From a virus: a stretch of DNA of 49,719 bases. Positions 24,933 through 35,004 of this stretch are shown piece by piece. Every line of letters begins with the position of its first letter. The first letter of the stretch is position 1. The position numbers were made by a program, and so were the translations under genes. The stretch lies in the IMG/VR virus record IMGVR_UViG_3300037993_000263, positions 1-49,719 of that record; one strand, written 5' to 3'. The notes beneath the pieces were generated by a model. The model saw only the letters and a program-made list of their open reading frames with translations, did not search any database and was not told where the DNA came from.

Positions 24933-26012
24933 ATGGGTGACGGAAACTATCTTGGCGAATTGCTGGCGGCCCGGAGGGAAGCACCGACTCCTGGTATTGT
25001 CACCGGAATGCAACAGGGATTGGGGTTGGTCCAGGACATCCAGGCCATACCCTACAGCAATGCCCTGATGAACTACGGCACACAGGAGATACAGCGCAAG
25101 CAGCAGGAACAGGTGGCTCTCAAACAGGCCATGCAAACTGGGGATGTGAAAGCCCTTATGGGGATCAACCCGCAGATGGCAAGAGAGGTGGGGAAAGTCC
25201 AGGATTGGTATAAAACCCAATCCGACCCGGTTCAGAAAGATATCGGACGCTTGACGGAGAGCCTGCCCACCATAGCGCCCATGCTCAACAGTAAATCTTG
25301 GGGTGCCTTGCGTCCGCAGCTTCTTAAAAATTACCCGAATGTGCCGGAATCGGCCTTGCCACCGCCTAACGCCACGGATCAGCAGTTGGATATGTGGGCC
25401 AACCATGCAGCGTTTTTGGCGGCGCAGTTGAAGCAGATGACTGAGGCTCCCAAGGTTCAGGGTGGCTATCTACTTCAGGCTGGACAGCCTCCCCAGGAAT
25501 TGCCCCCTACTGCGGTAGGACGTTCAACAATCGCCAAGAATTTAGCCAGCGTAGGTCTAAGTCAAGCCCGCATAGACCAGGGCTGGGGCAAACTTGCGAT
25601 AGACAAAGACAAGGAAAACCAGACCGGCCCCTATGCTCAGTTGACCAGATTCTATGAGCAACTTCATCCAGGACAGGAACCCACGGAATCTGACCTAAAG
25701 ACCCTGCATGATGAGTTCGGTAAATCGGGTCTGGATTTGGGGGCCAAAACAGATATCACCCTTGCCAAGCAAGCCCTCACCAATCTTAATAAGAATGAAG
25801 GCAAAGTGAATGATAAGGGTCAGGCATATAAAGACCTTAATCCCGATGATCCGCTTCGAGAAAAGTTGCTTGACCAGGAAATTGCCAGATTGAGGCCGAG
25901 ATTTGGTGGTGGGGTCCCCGGTGCAGGTAATCCGCCTCCTAAAAAGCCCCTTAGCGAATTGAGTGATGCAGAACTTCAGGCCCTAATTGATGGAAAACAG
26001 GCAGGACAATAA
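24933..26012 (+). CDS. internal virion protein
   Basis: A 359-residue helical, Gln-rich protein between a fibre gene and the giant virion gene, the usual place for ejection proteins. Its C-terminus has a Pro-rich linker and then PLSELSDAELQALIDGK, a short amphipathic peptide like those ending several phage internal proteins. It abuts the giant gene with no gap, so both are probably translated together. Confidence 0.55.
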   Translation: MGDGNYLGELLAARREAPTPGIVTGMQQGLGLVQDIQAIPYSNALMNYGTQEIQRKQQEQVALKQAMQTGDVKALMGINPQMAREVGKVQDWYKTQSDPVQKDIGRLTESLPTIAPMLNSKSWGALRPQLLKNYPNVPESALPPPNATDQQLDMWANHAAFLAAQLKQMTEAPKVQGGYLLQAGQPPQELPPTAVGRSTIAKNLASVGLSQARIDQGWGKLAIDKDKENQTGPYAQLTRFYEQLHPGQEPTESDLKTLHDEFGKSGLDLGAKTDITLAKQALTNLNKNEGKVNDKGQAYKDLNPDDPLREKLLDQEIARLRPRFGGGVPGAGNPPPKKPLSELSDAELQALIDGKQAGQ

Positions 26013-29000
26013 ATGCCCGATGATTTCTCCTTAGCGGAGTTAACAGCAGAACAGGGGCGGCGGCAGTCTCCCATGACGATCCCCGGCGAACCGGCTAAGG
26101 TTATTTCTGTGCGCCAAAATAATCCCTTTAATCTCAAGGGTAACTATTGGGGGGCTATTGGCGTGGGCAAGGACGATTTCGCCATATATCGCACGCCTGA
26201 AGCCGGAGTCCAAGCCGGGATTAGCCAAATTAAGTTGTATCAAGGCCGGAAGTTATCTTTTGGAGAATTTGCGGAGAAATATGCACCAAGGGATAAGAAC
26301 CCCACTTGGAAAGCTGACGTTGCCAAGATGTTAGGCGGTATTTCAGATGACACGCCTATTTCCCGGATACCCACTATGAGGCTTGTAAACGCCGTGGGGA
26401 AACGGGAATCTTCGGTTAATGTTGGGGGTGAGCATGATTACCCACTTGCTGAATTACAAGCGGAATTAGCGAGAAGGAGGGCTCCTGATTATACCCCTGG
26501 CGAATTGCAGGCAGAGTTGACAAGGCGCAGGGGCACCCAGGCCACCCCTCAACCCGCTCCCGGAGCAGTAATCCCCGAAGGCCCCCCCGGTGCCACAGCA
26601 GGCCCGCCAGGTACACAACCGGCAGTTACAGGAGCTACGCCCCCTGAACTACTCACGGCTCGGGCCAAGAGGTTTGCCGCACGGGCGCATCCGAATCTTC
26701 CAGGAGGCCCGCTGGGACCGCCAGGAGCGGGGGCAGAGGAAGGGGCGGCCCCAGCCCAACCCGGCGCACAACCTGCACCGGGCCTCACCCCCGCCCAATT
26801 AGCCCAAGCTGCCGAGATGCAGGAGGGGGCGGCTACCCCGATGCCGACTACAACCGCTGGCGAAGTTGGGAAGCAGTTAAAAGTTGGGTTCAAACAAAGC
26901 TTTACTGGTTTAATGGACACCCTCGACAGGGTGCCGTCTATTCCCAATTTTGATGCCGCCATGATTCCCCAGGCCAAGGAATTGAAGGGTGCCATAGATG
27001 ACTTTCAAAAGCTACGACCGTATATTCGCAAAATGCTTGAAGTAAACCCCGAAGATGTCGGCACAGATTTAGCCAGCAAGGTCTTACAAGGGTTAGGTTC
27101 CATGCCCGTAGGCGTGGCGAAATTTGGCGGGGCCATGGTCTTAGGTGGATTGCCCGGTGTAGCCGCCCTCGGTGCCGTCGAGACTCCCGGCGGGGTATGG
27201 GAAAAGACCAAGGGTGCAGGAGAGAACGTTGCTCTTGGTTGGCTCCTGGGGGCCACAGGAGGCTTGCCATTCGCTCAAAAGGTTGCGGCCATGGCTGGGA
27301 TAGGGGGGGGACAGGCGGCATTGGCAGGGGGCGGGGTTAAAGACATTACCGCCGGGGCTATCACCATGGCGGTCTTGGCTGGTACTCCCGGCGGAAAGGA
27401 ACTTAAAAAAGCAGTTGAGGCCGATGTCAAGCCCCCCGACATGAGCGGACACGATTGGGAACATGTCAAGGAAGCCGTCAAAAGGACTGAACCTCAGAAT
27501 GAGGAACAGGCGAAGGCGGTGACGGACATCCTAACCGATATTGAGAAAGGGAAACCCACGAACCAACCCGAAGTTCAACCCGCTAAAGGGGCGACTGCTA
27601 TCCCTGGCGAGGGCACCTCCTCCCCCGCCGCAGCCGCCCCGGAAGCGGGTGAACCGATGCCGGTAACTTCTTCTCCACCAGAGGATATCAAATCTATTCC
27701 AGAAGAACTCCGGGTTACTATCCCGGCCAATGCCGTGGATGTGGGAGATAACGACTATCAAGTCCCCCATGCAAAGTATCGGGGCAAGGGCATGTCGTTT
27801 CGTGGGGTCGCAATGTCAGCAGAAGATCATCGGATACCCAGCGAGGTTTATCATGTAACCACTAATGCTCCTGCTGTAGGGAAAATCGGTAAATTGCTTG
27901 CATCGGGCGAAGGTGGATTGGGAGGCGACAAGACAGACCGTATTGTTTCCTTTACCATTGATCGGGGCGTAGCCGATCAAATCTCTAAAGATTTAACACT
28001 CTCCGTTGAATTGGCCCGCAAGTATAAGAATCTGCCGGTAGGTGAATTAAAAGACGGTAAATTTGTTTATTCCCAGGAAAGGATTGATACAAGCGAGGCC
28101 ATTTATAAAGACCTCCAAGCCCAAGCCAAAAAGGAAGGGTGGACATTTGACTGGCCAAGAGTTGAAGGGCGTTACGATGTTGGAGATTGGTTAGGGGCCT
28201 ATTTTATTCGTAGAAATTCACAAACTGGTATACGAAATCCAATCATATTTACAGATTCCGCACGACTGGCCCAGATTAACCCAAAGGATATTCAGGTTCT
28301 TTCAGTCCCCAGGGAAAATTTGAAGACTACAGGTGCCTTAATAACCAATTTTGACCTTGACCAGCCGGGCGGTTTGCAAGAGATTCGGGTGTATGGTGAT
28401 GTTTCAACCCAGAAGACCCCTGCCCCTACCATTGCCAAGGAGCCTATCGCCTCACCACGGGCCTTAGGCGAAGCCGAGACAGGGGAAGTAGGGGGAGGCC
28501 CTGTTGCAAAACGTGGCTCTGAATTTGGTCTAAGGGGATTGGCAGCGAAGCAATATACCGTTGACGGTAATTTTATGGGAGACACCCCCAAAGAAGCCGT
28601 TGAAATTTATCTCAGAGAAACAGCAAGAAATAAGCAGACAGAGGCCGACGAAAAAGTTTTCCAGGACATGATTCCCAAATTGAGGGCGGGGAATTACACC
28701 GAAGCAGACCTAAAACAGATTACCGCTTATGGCAAAACCACAGTAACTACCGGAGAAGCAGAAGGAATTCTCAGGAGTCTCGGCCTAAAATCAACCGATG
28801 CGAGAAAAGCGGTCAAGGCATCCGGGGACATCGCTACCACTTCTGGCGGTGCAGTTCTTTATGACATTGGGCGGGCAATCGAAACCGCAAGGCGCAGAGG
28901 GCTTCTACCAGAAGTCACCCCAGTTGAGGGTGCGCCCATGACCAAAGAACGGCGTGAAAGGGAATTAGCGAAGGGCACCGCCCCCCTCCCGGAAGCCAAG

Positions 29001-32000
29001 GCTGGTGAAGCCGAGGGCGGGGGAGTAGGGGGTGTGCAGGGAACAATCCCCTCTTTTGATTTTACTAAACTTGAACACCCGATGCCTTATTATTTGCATA
29101 GTAATTTGCTTGATAGTTTTAAGTCTGCGAAAGACTTTGGTAACATAATGCGTCGAGGGCGGGAAACCAATTTAGTTGACCCAGAATTAAATAAATTAGC
29201 GGAATATGATTTTGAGAGGGAATTTGGAAGTCCTGAAAATTACTATAAATGGGTAAAAGATAATCAAGGCCATATCTCTGACATGCAGGATCAGTTTAAT
29301 CAATTTATTGACGTAATGCCGGTTGATGAACAAACGAAACTTAACTGGAAAAAAGACCCCGAAGAATTAGAGTTAAATATTCAGGCCCAAAGAGAAATGG
29401 CGAAACCCGACCTCGCCCCGAAGCCGGAAGCTGGGGGGGAGGGGGAAAAATCCCAGCAGATATTAAAATGGAATCATGGTGAGCCATGGATGGCTCCAGC
29501 AAAGCGGTCTCTAAGGCAGGCCAAGGCATTTCAGGAGAATCAAGCCGAAAAGCCCGAACCTGCCGCCCCCCAGCCCGCGGGGGAGGAGAAGGGGGAGAAA
29601 CTTTATGGCGGCGGTCCAGAAACCGGGCCATTCATAAAAAAAGCCCTGAATAACGCTGGGAAATCTTCCGTCCAAGCCGTCAGGGATATTGGCGAAGTAG
29701 TCACATCTATTCGGCATGAGTTGGGCATTACCGGCTCTGAACGCGGCAAGATGATTATTGAGGAAATGATGGGCAGACGGCGGGCCTCCACTCAGCAGGG
29801 CAAGGCGGCTCTGCTGGAATGGAAAGACCGTCTTGAGGCCATACCTCTGAATGACCAGTATCTTGAAGCAGCCAAATACCAGCAAGGACGGGAAACCCGA
29901 CCCGACCTCAAGAAGCTATTTGAAACCTGGAAATCCATATCAGACTGGCACATCCGCAAAATCAACGAGTTAGGTGCCCGCTCTCTTCGGTATGTGGATA
30001 ACTATATCCGGGGCGGGATGTTCACGAACCATGGAGACTCCAAGGTTACTGCGAACCAGGAGAAGTTTTTTGCAGGCAAACCTTTCGCCAACCATCTTGA
30101 CCGGGATGAGAGCGGTAACCCCCGTATGTATGTCCGCAAGCAGGACGCAGAGGGGCAGATAACCTATGTGCCGACCGGCAAGGTGGGCGAAGCGGTAGCC
30201 CCTGGCAAGGGTATGGGGGTATCCGGTTATGGCCGTGGTAAGACCCTCACGGGTGGCAGGGGGTATTTTAAGCAGAAGGTGTTCAGTAGTTGGATGGAAC
30301 CGCTCATGGTGGGGTATCAACCGAAGTATGGGCTATTCGATTTGCTGATGACCGACATCAAACAGAAGGGCCATTACATCTACGGCATGAAGGCATGGCA
30401 GCAGGCCCGCAAAGAAGGCTATATTAAATTCTTCGGGCCGGGGCAGCAACCGCCGGATTGGGTTCAAATCAATGACCCCATGGGGCGGGTGACATCGACC
30501 TATGCGGAGGAAAAAACTGGAACTCCCCGAGTGGCGATTAAACAAGCCTATGCCGAACCCACGTTTGCCAAGGTGTTCAATAACTTTCTGTCAGAAGGGT
30601 TGAGGGGCAAACCCTGGTATGACAAGGGCCGAGCAGTCATGGATGCGGCCCGTTTAGCTGGCGTTTCCTTTTCACCCTTTCATGCCAAGGTGACTTTCAA
30701 TAATGATGTGGCGACCGGGATTGGAGAACACGGGATCAGGGCAATGGGAGACCTACTCACCGGCGATGCAGAAGGGGCGGCGGGTCACGCCAAACAAGTC
30801 GCCAAGGCCGTCAGCGGAGTTAAGACCGTTAAGAACATGGGTGAAGCCCGCAAAGCAGCCATGGAGTTTTACAAGCCTGGCAGCAACACCATGTACCGGG
30901 AAGGGATAGATGATTATGTCATGTCTGGTGGAACTATGCCGGAGCCGGAAGTCACTCAGGGAATTGGCAAGGGGTTAGCAGATGGACTCAAGGGGGTAGC
31001 CAGAGATGTTGGTGATGCCCACCTTTTGAAGGCCACCTATAAAGCCGCCCAAACCACGTCCATCCCTATCATGCGCTACATGGTGCCCTATGCCAAGCTG
31101 ATGAGTTTCTTGGAGAAGCGGGCCTTGGCGTTGCCGGAATGGCAAAAACAGTGGCAGGGCAAACAGGACACCCCTAAAGCGGAAATGGATTGGCGGCGTC
31201 GGCTTCGTGAGGTCCGCCAGTTTGACGATTCCATGTACGGGCAGATAGCCCGTGATAACTTCCCTTTCTCTAACAGCGTGAAAGATGGCCTGTTTTTTCT
31301 GATTAAATATCCCGGTTGGAACTTAGGATCAGGAAAATGGATACTCGGTAATATCAAGGGTTCCTATCAGGGGTTGCGGAAACTGGTGACTGGCAAACCC
31401 ATGGGCGGCTTCGAGAAGATGTCCCTGAAATATACCGCGGGCCTGATAGCAAAGACAATGATCTTTAACACCCTGCTTTATATGGGGTTACATGGTGGCA
31501 AGACCCCGGATAACCACAAGGAGTTAATCACGAAAGGGGTGTGGACGGGTGGTTATAACCGGGATGGCAGCAAGCAGTATATCCGAGATGCTGATTACAT
31601 GAGGGATTTGGTTGGGTATTACACCGACCCCCTCGGGACGCTCCGGTCTAAATCCCCGGATATAATTAGACTCCCCTGGGAAATGCTCTCCAATGAAGAT
31701 TATTTCGGGAACAAACCCTATACTCCACGTGAACCCGCCAAGTGGCCATTGGAGTTTGGCAAGCAAGTGGTTAAGAGTTTTGCCCCCTATTCCATCCAGC
31801 AGGCGTTCCAAGGCAGGGATAAATTTGGTAAATACGGGCAGTTGGTGGGGATGACCTTAACTCCCCAGCGAGTTAGCAGGGACAAGTCAGAGGATATTAT
31901 TGCAAAGCATTATCAGAAACATGCCAGCAAGGGGCAAACCCCGGCAGAGACCAAAAAGTATCAAAAACTAATGCAACTTGAAGATATTGCCGAACATGGT

Positions 32001-33659
32001 GCTAATCCTGAGTTTAAGTCGAATCTCAAAAAAATGGAGAAAGCTGGTGAACTCACTGCCAGACAGGCGCAAAACGTAAAAGAAAAAGTTAAGAACGTCA
32101 AGGCTTACCGCTTCAAGGGCCTGCCTGTTGATGTGGCGGTGGAGGCATACCAGGCCGGGACCCCCGAGGAAAAGGCGATTTATGGTCCCTTACTGCGGCA
32201 CAAGATCAATAATCTGTCTGACCGGGACCGGGCCAAATATCGCCAGTACCGGGATTTCAAGAAGCAGATCGAAGAGGACGAAGCCGCCAGCCATGTGGGG
32301 GCGATTGATAAGGAACTGCTGAGGCGGCAATTCGGCGGCCCCATTCCGCCCAATCAGCCCGTCTTGGTGGGGGAGCAACAGCCCGAACTGCTCTTGCCCC
32401 AAGGCCAGGTAGTAGGCGCAGGAGGGCCACAGATCATACAGTCTCCACAGCCGGGGATGATCGTGCCACAGGTGCCGCTTGAGCAAGCCCAATTAACGAT
32501 CCCTGACCCGAATACCATGCTGGCGCATGTTTTAGATCAGTATCCCGGTCTTAAAAGAGTTCATAACATGGATACAACCTCAGCCATGTATGCTTCTCCT
32601 GAAAGGATTGCGGCTACCCAAAAAGCCTATGGGACCGAAGACATAGGTGGTCTGGAATATTGGCGAAAAACCGAAGGCGGGATGCCTGGATTGCCTCATC
32701 CCACAGGTGGCAAAGGTAATGTCTTAGAAATCTATAACCAGAAGATGAAAAATGATCCCCAAGAATTGCACACGGCTATTCTTGGAGATTTGATACATGG
32801 GATGCCAGATGATCCCGGCTGGGCAAAGATGAGGAATGAATTTGCCAGTAGCGGTAGTTGGTCACCCGAAGCCAAGGCGTTAATTAAAAGGCGTCAAAAT
32901 CTTCCAGAGGGAGACCCGCGACGTTGCCCGCCAGCAAGTGAAGGTGCAAAAAACAGCATGATTGATGCCTTTGTCCGGGGCGCTCTTATGCCCTACAAAG
33001 GCGGCAACTGGAAGGACAAGAACCCGGAGTTATATTCACCCAAGCAATTACAGGTACTGGATAAGATGGAGGAGTATCTTAAAACTGGCGAAATAAGAGA
33101 AGATAGAAATATCACTTGGCCCTTATCAAAGGAGGATCAAGATTATTATCGTAACCATTTTAATACTCCTTTGTCAAAAGCAGAAGAAGTCCAATTTCAG
33201 GATTGGATAGGCAAGGCTTCTAAGGTTATGGGAAGAAATATACAAGAGGATTTAGATAGTTATGATTTAAGGGGCCATTGGAAGGAAAACCTAAGAAATA
33301 AGCCCATTACAAAAGAGGTTATAATGGGTGGGCCAGACAAGTATAAAAAACCAAATTATCTCTATTTTGGCGATGAATCAATTTATCAGGGTGATAAGTT
33401 TCAAGGAGGTCATTGGGAAGAAGATGCTAAAACGGGTGCAGGAATATATACTCCTTCTAAACAGATGATGAAAGACCCCGAAAGAATGAAAGAAATAATT
33501 AAGTATTTCTCTAAGAGAGGAAGGGATTCGATATTAGTTATTCCATCATTGAAGTATGACAGTAGAGAACATTATAAAATAGAGCCCAAATCAGAGGACA
33601 AAGCAAATGGGCAGGTACAGGCCATCAATGCCGAATTGAAACGTAGAAACGGGGAATAG
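26013..33659 (+). CDS. giant polyvalent internal virion protein
   Basis: A 2548-residue protein, the largest gene. Visible blocks: residues 30-140, a domain with NNPFNLKG and IYRTPEAGVQAG, like virion-associated cell-wall-degrading proteins; 145-175, short ELARRRA/ELTRRRG repeats; Pro-rich linker to 270; two Gly/Ala-rich hydrophobic regions (365-395 and 405-460) that may enter membranes; about 608-790, a possible ADP-ribosyltransferase-like domain (EVYHVTT, VSFTIDRGVA, LQEIRVYGD); 1520-1960, a long conserved region resembling the C-terminal domains of large polyvalent proteins; 2165-2360, another conserved phage domain (EYWRKTEGG, DAFVRGALMP); and an A/T-rich end. It is probably injected with the DNA, first to breach the wall and then to act on host targets. 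Subdomain calls are tentative. Confidence 0.7.
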   Translation: MPDDFSLAELTAEQGRRQSPMTIPGEPAKVISVRQNNPFNLKGNYWGAIGVGKDDFAIYRTPEAGVQAGISQIKLYQGRKLSFGEFAEKYAPRDKNPTWKADVAKMLGGISDDTPISRIPTMRLVNAVGKRESSVNVGGEHDYPLAELQAELARRRAPDYTPGELQAELTRRRGTQATPQPAPGAVIPEGPPGATAGPPGTQPAVTGATPPELLTARAKRFAARAHPNLPGGPLGPPGAGAEEGAAPAQPGAQPAPGLTPAQLAQAAEMQEGAATPMPTTTAGEVGKQLKVGFKQSFTGLMDTLDRVPSIPNFDAAMIPQAKELKGAIDDFQKLRPYIRKMLEVNPEDVGTDLASKVLQGLGSMPVGVAKFGGAMVLGGLPGVAALGAVETPGGVWEKTKGAGENVALGWLLGATGGLPFAQKVAAMAGIGGGQAALAGGGVKDITAGAITMAVLAGTPGGKELKKAVEADVKPPDMSGHDWEHVKEAVKRTEPQNEEQAKAVTDILTDIEKGKPTNQPEVQPAKGATAIPGEGTSSPAAAAPEAGEPMPVTSSPPEDIKSIPEELRVTIPANAVDVGDNDYQVPHAKYRGKGMSFRGVAMSAEDHRIPSEVYHVTTNAPAVGKIGKLLASGEGGLGGDKTDRIVSFTIDRGVADQISKDLTLSVELARKYKNLPVGELKDGKFVYSQERIDTSEAIYKDLQAQAKKEGWTFDWPRVEGRYDVGDWLGAYFIRRNSQTGIRNPIIFTDSARLAQINPKDIQVLSVPRENLKTTGALITNFDLDQPGGLQEIRVYGDVSTQKTPAPTIAKEPIASPRALGEAETGEVGGGPVAKRGSEFGLRGLAAKQYTVDGNFMGDTPKEAVEIYLRETARNKQTEADEKVFQDMIPKLRAGNYTEADLKQITAYGKTTVTTGEAEGILRSLGLKSTDARKAVKASGDIATTSGGAVLYDIGRAIETARRRGLLPEVTPVEGAPMTKERRERELAKGTAPLPEAKAGEAEGGGVGGVQGTIPSFDFTKLEHPMPYYLHSNLLDSFKSAKDFGNIMRRGRETNLVDPELNKLAEYDFEREFGSPENYYKWVKDNQGHISDMQDQFNQFIDVMPVDEQTKLNWKKDPEELELNIQAQREMAKPDLAPKPEAGGEGEKSQQILKWNHGEPWMAPAKRSLRQAKAFQENQAEKPEPAAPQPAGEEKGEKLYGGGPETGPFIKKALNNAGKSSVQAVRDIGEVVTSIRHELGITGSERGKMIIEEMMGRRRASTQQGKAALLEWKDRLEAIPLNDQYLEAAKYQQGRETRPDLKKLFETWKSISDWHIRKINELGARSLRYVDNYIRGGMFTNHGDSKVTANQEKFFAGKPFANHLDRDESGNPRMYVRKQDAEGQITYVPTGKVGEAVAPGKGMGVSGYGRGKTLTGGRGYFKQKVFSSWMEPLMVGYQPKYGLFDLLMTDIKQKGHYIYGMKAWQQARKEGYIKFFGPGQQPPDWVQINDPMGRVTSTYAEEKTGTPRVAIKQAYAEPTFAKVFNNFLSEGLRGKPWYDKGRAVMDAARLAGVSFSPFHAKVTFNNDVATGIGEHGIRAMGDLLTGDAEGAAGHAKQVAKAVSGVKTVKNMGEARKAAMEFYKPGSNTMYREGIDDYVMSGGTMPEPEVTQGIGKGLADGLKGVARDVGDAHLLKATYKAAQTTSIPIMRYMVPYAKLMSFLEKRALALPEWQKQWQGKQDTPKAEMDWRRRLREVRQFDDSMYGQIARDNFPFSNSVKDGLFFLIKYPGWNLGSGKWILGNIKGSYQGLRKLVTGKPMGGFEKMSLKYTAGLIAKTMIFNTLLYMGLHGGKTPDNHKELITKGVWTGGYNRDGSKQYIRDADYMRDLVGYYTDPLGTLRSKSPDIIRLPWEMLSNEDYFGNKPYTPREPAKWPLEFGKQVVKSFAPYSIQQAFQGRDKFGKYGQLVGMTLTPQRVSRDKSEDIIAKHYQKHASKGQTPAETKKYQKLMQLEDIAEHGANPEFKSNLKKMEKAGELTARQAQNVKEKVKNVKAYRFKGLPVDVAVEAYQAGTPEEKAIYGPLLRHKINNLSDRDRAKYRQYRDFKKQIEEDEAASHVGAIDKELLRRQFGGPIPPNQPVLVGEQQPELLLPQGQVVGAGGPQIIQSPQPGMIVPQVPLEQAQLTIPDPNTMLAHVLDQYPGLKRVHNMDTTSAMYASPERIAATQKAYGTEDIGGLEYWRKTEGGMPGLPHPTGGKGNVLEIYNQKMKNDPQELHTAILGDLIHGMPDDPGWAKMRNEFASSGSWSPEAKALIKRRQNLPEGDPRRCPPASEGAKNSMIDAFVRGALMPYKGGNWKDKNPELYSPKQLQVLDKMEEYLKTGEIREDRNITWPLSKEDQDYYRNHFNTPLSKAEEVQFQDWIGKASKVMGRNIQEDLDSYDLRGHWKENLRNKPITKEVIMGGPDKYKKPNYLYFGDESIYQGDKFQGGHWEEDAKTGAGIYTPSKQMMKDPERMKEIIKYFSKRGRDSILVIPSLKYDSREHYKIEPKSEDKANGQVQAINAELKRRNGE

Positions 33660-34038
33660 GCTATCTTGGGTTACGACTGGACGGAAGCTGCATTAATTCG
33701 CCAATCCAGTTTAGTATCCAAATAGCCACGAATATGAACAGTATGATTTCCATAAATTCAAGGATAATCATTTTTACCAAAAAGTCAAGAGAGAAGATTT
33801 ATCCGTGGAAGGGGCGGCTATTCATGGGGGTCATCCTCCTTCCCCCGATAGAGTCGCCCCAGAAGCGGATTCCGACCCCTGCCATACCTATTGCCAGGGA
33901 GCCAATCGCCTCACCACGGGGCTTAGGTGCAGCCGTGACAGGAGAAGCAGGGGGAATGTGGGCGGCAAAAAAGGAAGCCCTGAATATGGAGCCCCCACCC
34001 TTTGATATTGAACTGAAGCGCAGAGAGGCCAGACCCTA
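33660..34038 (+). pseudogene. decayed partial duplicate of the giant gene
   Basis: This 379-base stretch holds no intact convincing gene. Protein-like pieces lie in different frames: LGYDWTEAALIRQSSLVSK ends at a stop, then EYEQYDFHKFKDNHFYQKVK in another frame, then REPIASPRGLGAAVTGEAGG. The last piece matches the giant protein (KEPIASPRALGEAETGEVGG, near 28440) in both protein and DNA, and the segment ends FDIELKRREA, echoing the giant protein's ending (INAELKRRNGE). A duplication followed by decay is the simplest reading. A 101-residue frame (33734-34039) might still be translated. Confidence 0.55.
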
Positions 34039-35004
34039 ATGGACGACAAGATGCCCACCCGCTCCACCGAAGCCCTGCTGGCGAAGAAGGCCGAACTGGT
34101 CAGGAAAAATAAGGTAGGGAAGGCCATTACGCCGAGTCAGTATCCTTTCCCGGCCTTTGTCATGTGCCCCCCTGTCTATGTGGATAATGCTATCGCCAAC
34201 AATCCCTGGATGAAACCAGGAGAAAAAATTGACAAACCCAAATTTCTTGCCCAATGGTATTCATTCTTTAATAAATTGGCAGCCAATTCCTTCGTGCAAC
34301 TGGTGACTCCGGTCAAAGGATTGCAAGACCAAGTGTATATGAACAGCTTCATGTACCTGCCTCATCTCAAAAAGAACGATGTGATTATCTTAAGCAATTT
34401 TATGGCACCGGGGCGGGCGGGTGAGGAGGCGATAGTCGGCGCACTTTTAAAAGACATGGGTTATCAGGTTTTCAAGAACCCTTATAAATATGAGGGTGAG
34501 CCGGAAACTAAGTATCTCCATGATAATATCTACATCGGGGGGTACGGCCAGCGCAGTAGTATTGACGCCCATAAATGGATACGGGATAACTTCGAGGCTA
34601 AAATCATTCCAGTAAGGGTCAAAGACGAAAAATTATATCACTTAGATTGTATGTGCCTGCCGATGGGGCCAGAAAACACCGCACTTTGCACAAGCCTCTG
34701 TACCCCGGAAGAGATAGCCCGCGTCGAAAAGGTGACAAACGTCGTGTCAGTGTCCCTCCCGAGTGCGTATCATGGCATTTGTAATTCGCTCAAAGTAGAT
34801 GACGTACTCTACAATTCCAGTAACATTCGTTATTTAAAGAAGATAGATAAAGAATATGAAACAGAGCGTAAGAAAAATGCTGACCTGGAAAAAATAGCAC
34901 ATGGCCTGGGCTACGAGGTTATTTATGTGGATTTGAGCGAGTGCGAAAAATCAGGCGCATACCTGAGTTGCTTCGTGGCGCATTTGAATTGGCGGGATGA
35001 GTAA
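34039..35004 (+). CDS. DDAH/amidinotransferase-like guanidino-modifying enzyme
   Basis: A 321-residue member of the guanidino-modifying (arginine deiminase/DDAH/amidinotransferase) superfamily, whose enzymes use a Cys-His-acid centre to hydrolyse or transfer the amidine group of arginine-like compounds. Landmarks: VMCPPVYV with NNPWMKPG (41-61), GLQDQVYMNS (94-103), GEPE (153-156), GGYGQRSS (167-174), YHLDCMCLPMG with H201 and D203 (200-210), and the C-terminal SGAYLSCFVAHLN with the probable catalytic Cys311. The pattern is closest to DDAH-like proteins. Its stop overlaps the next ATG (TAATG). Hydrolase versus transferase cannot be decided here. Confidence 0.75.
   Translation: MDDKMPTRSTEALLAKKAELVRKNKVGKAITPSQYPFPAFVMCPPVYVDNAIANNPWMKPGEKIDKPKFLAQWYSFFNKLAANSFVQLVTPVKGLQDQVYMNSFMYLPHLKKNDVIILSNFMAPGRAGEEAIVGALLKDMGYQVFKNPYKYEGEPETKYLHDNIYIGGYGQRSSIDAHKWIRDNFEAKIIPVRVKDEKLYHLDCMCLPMGPENTALCTSLCTPEEIARVEKVTNVVSVSLPSAYHGICNSLKVDDVLYNSSNIRYLKKIDKEYETERKKNADLEKIAHGLGYEVIYVDLSECEKSGAYLSCFVAHLNWRDE

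Noticed and set aside
26938-27464. Overlapping minus-strand frames opposite the giant gene
   Set aside because: The plus-strand frame is continuous over 7.6 kb with domain motifs; the opposite frames are Pro/Arg-rich shadows.
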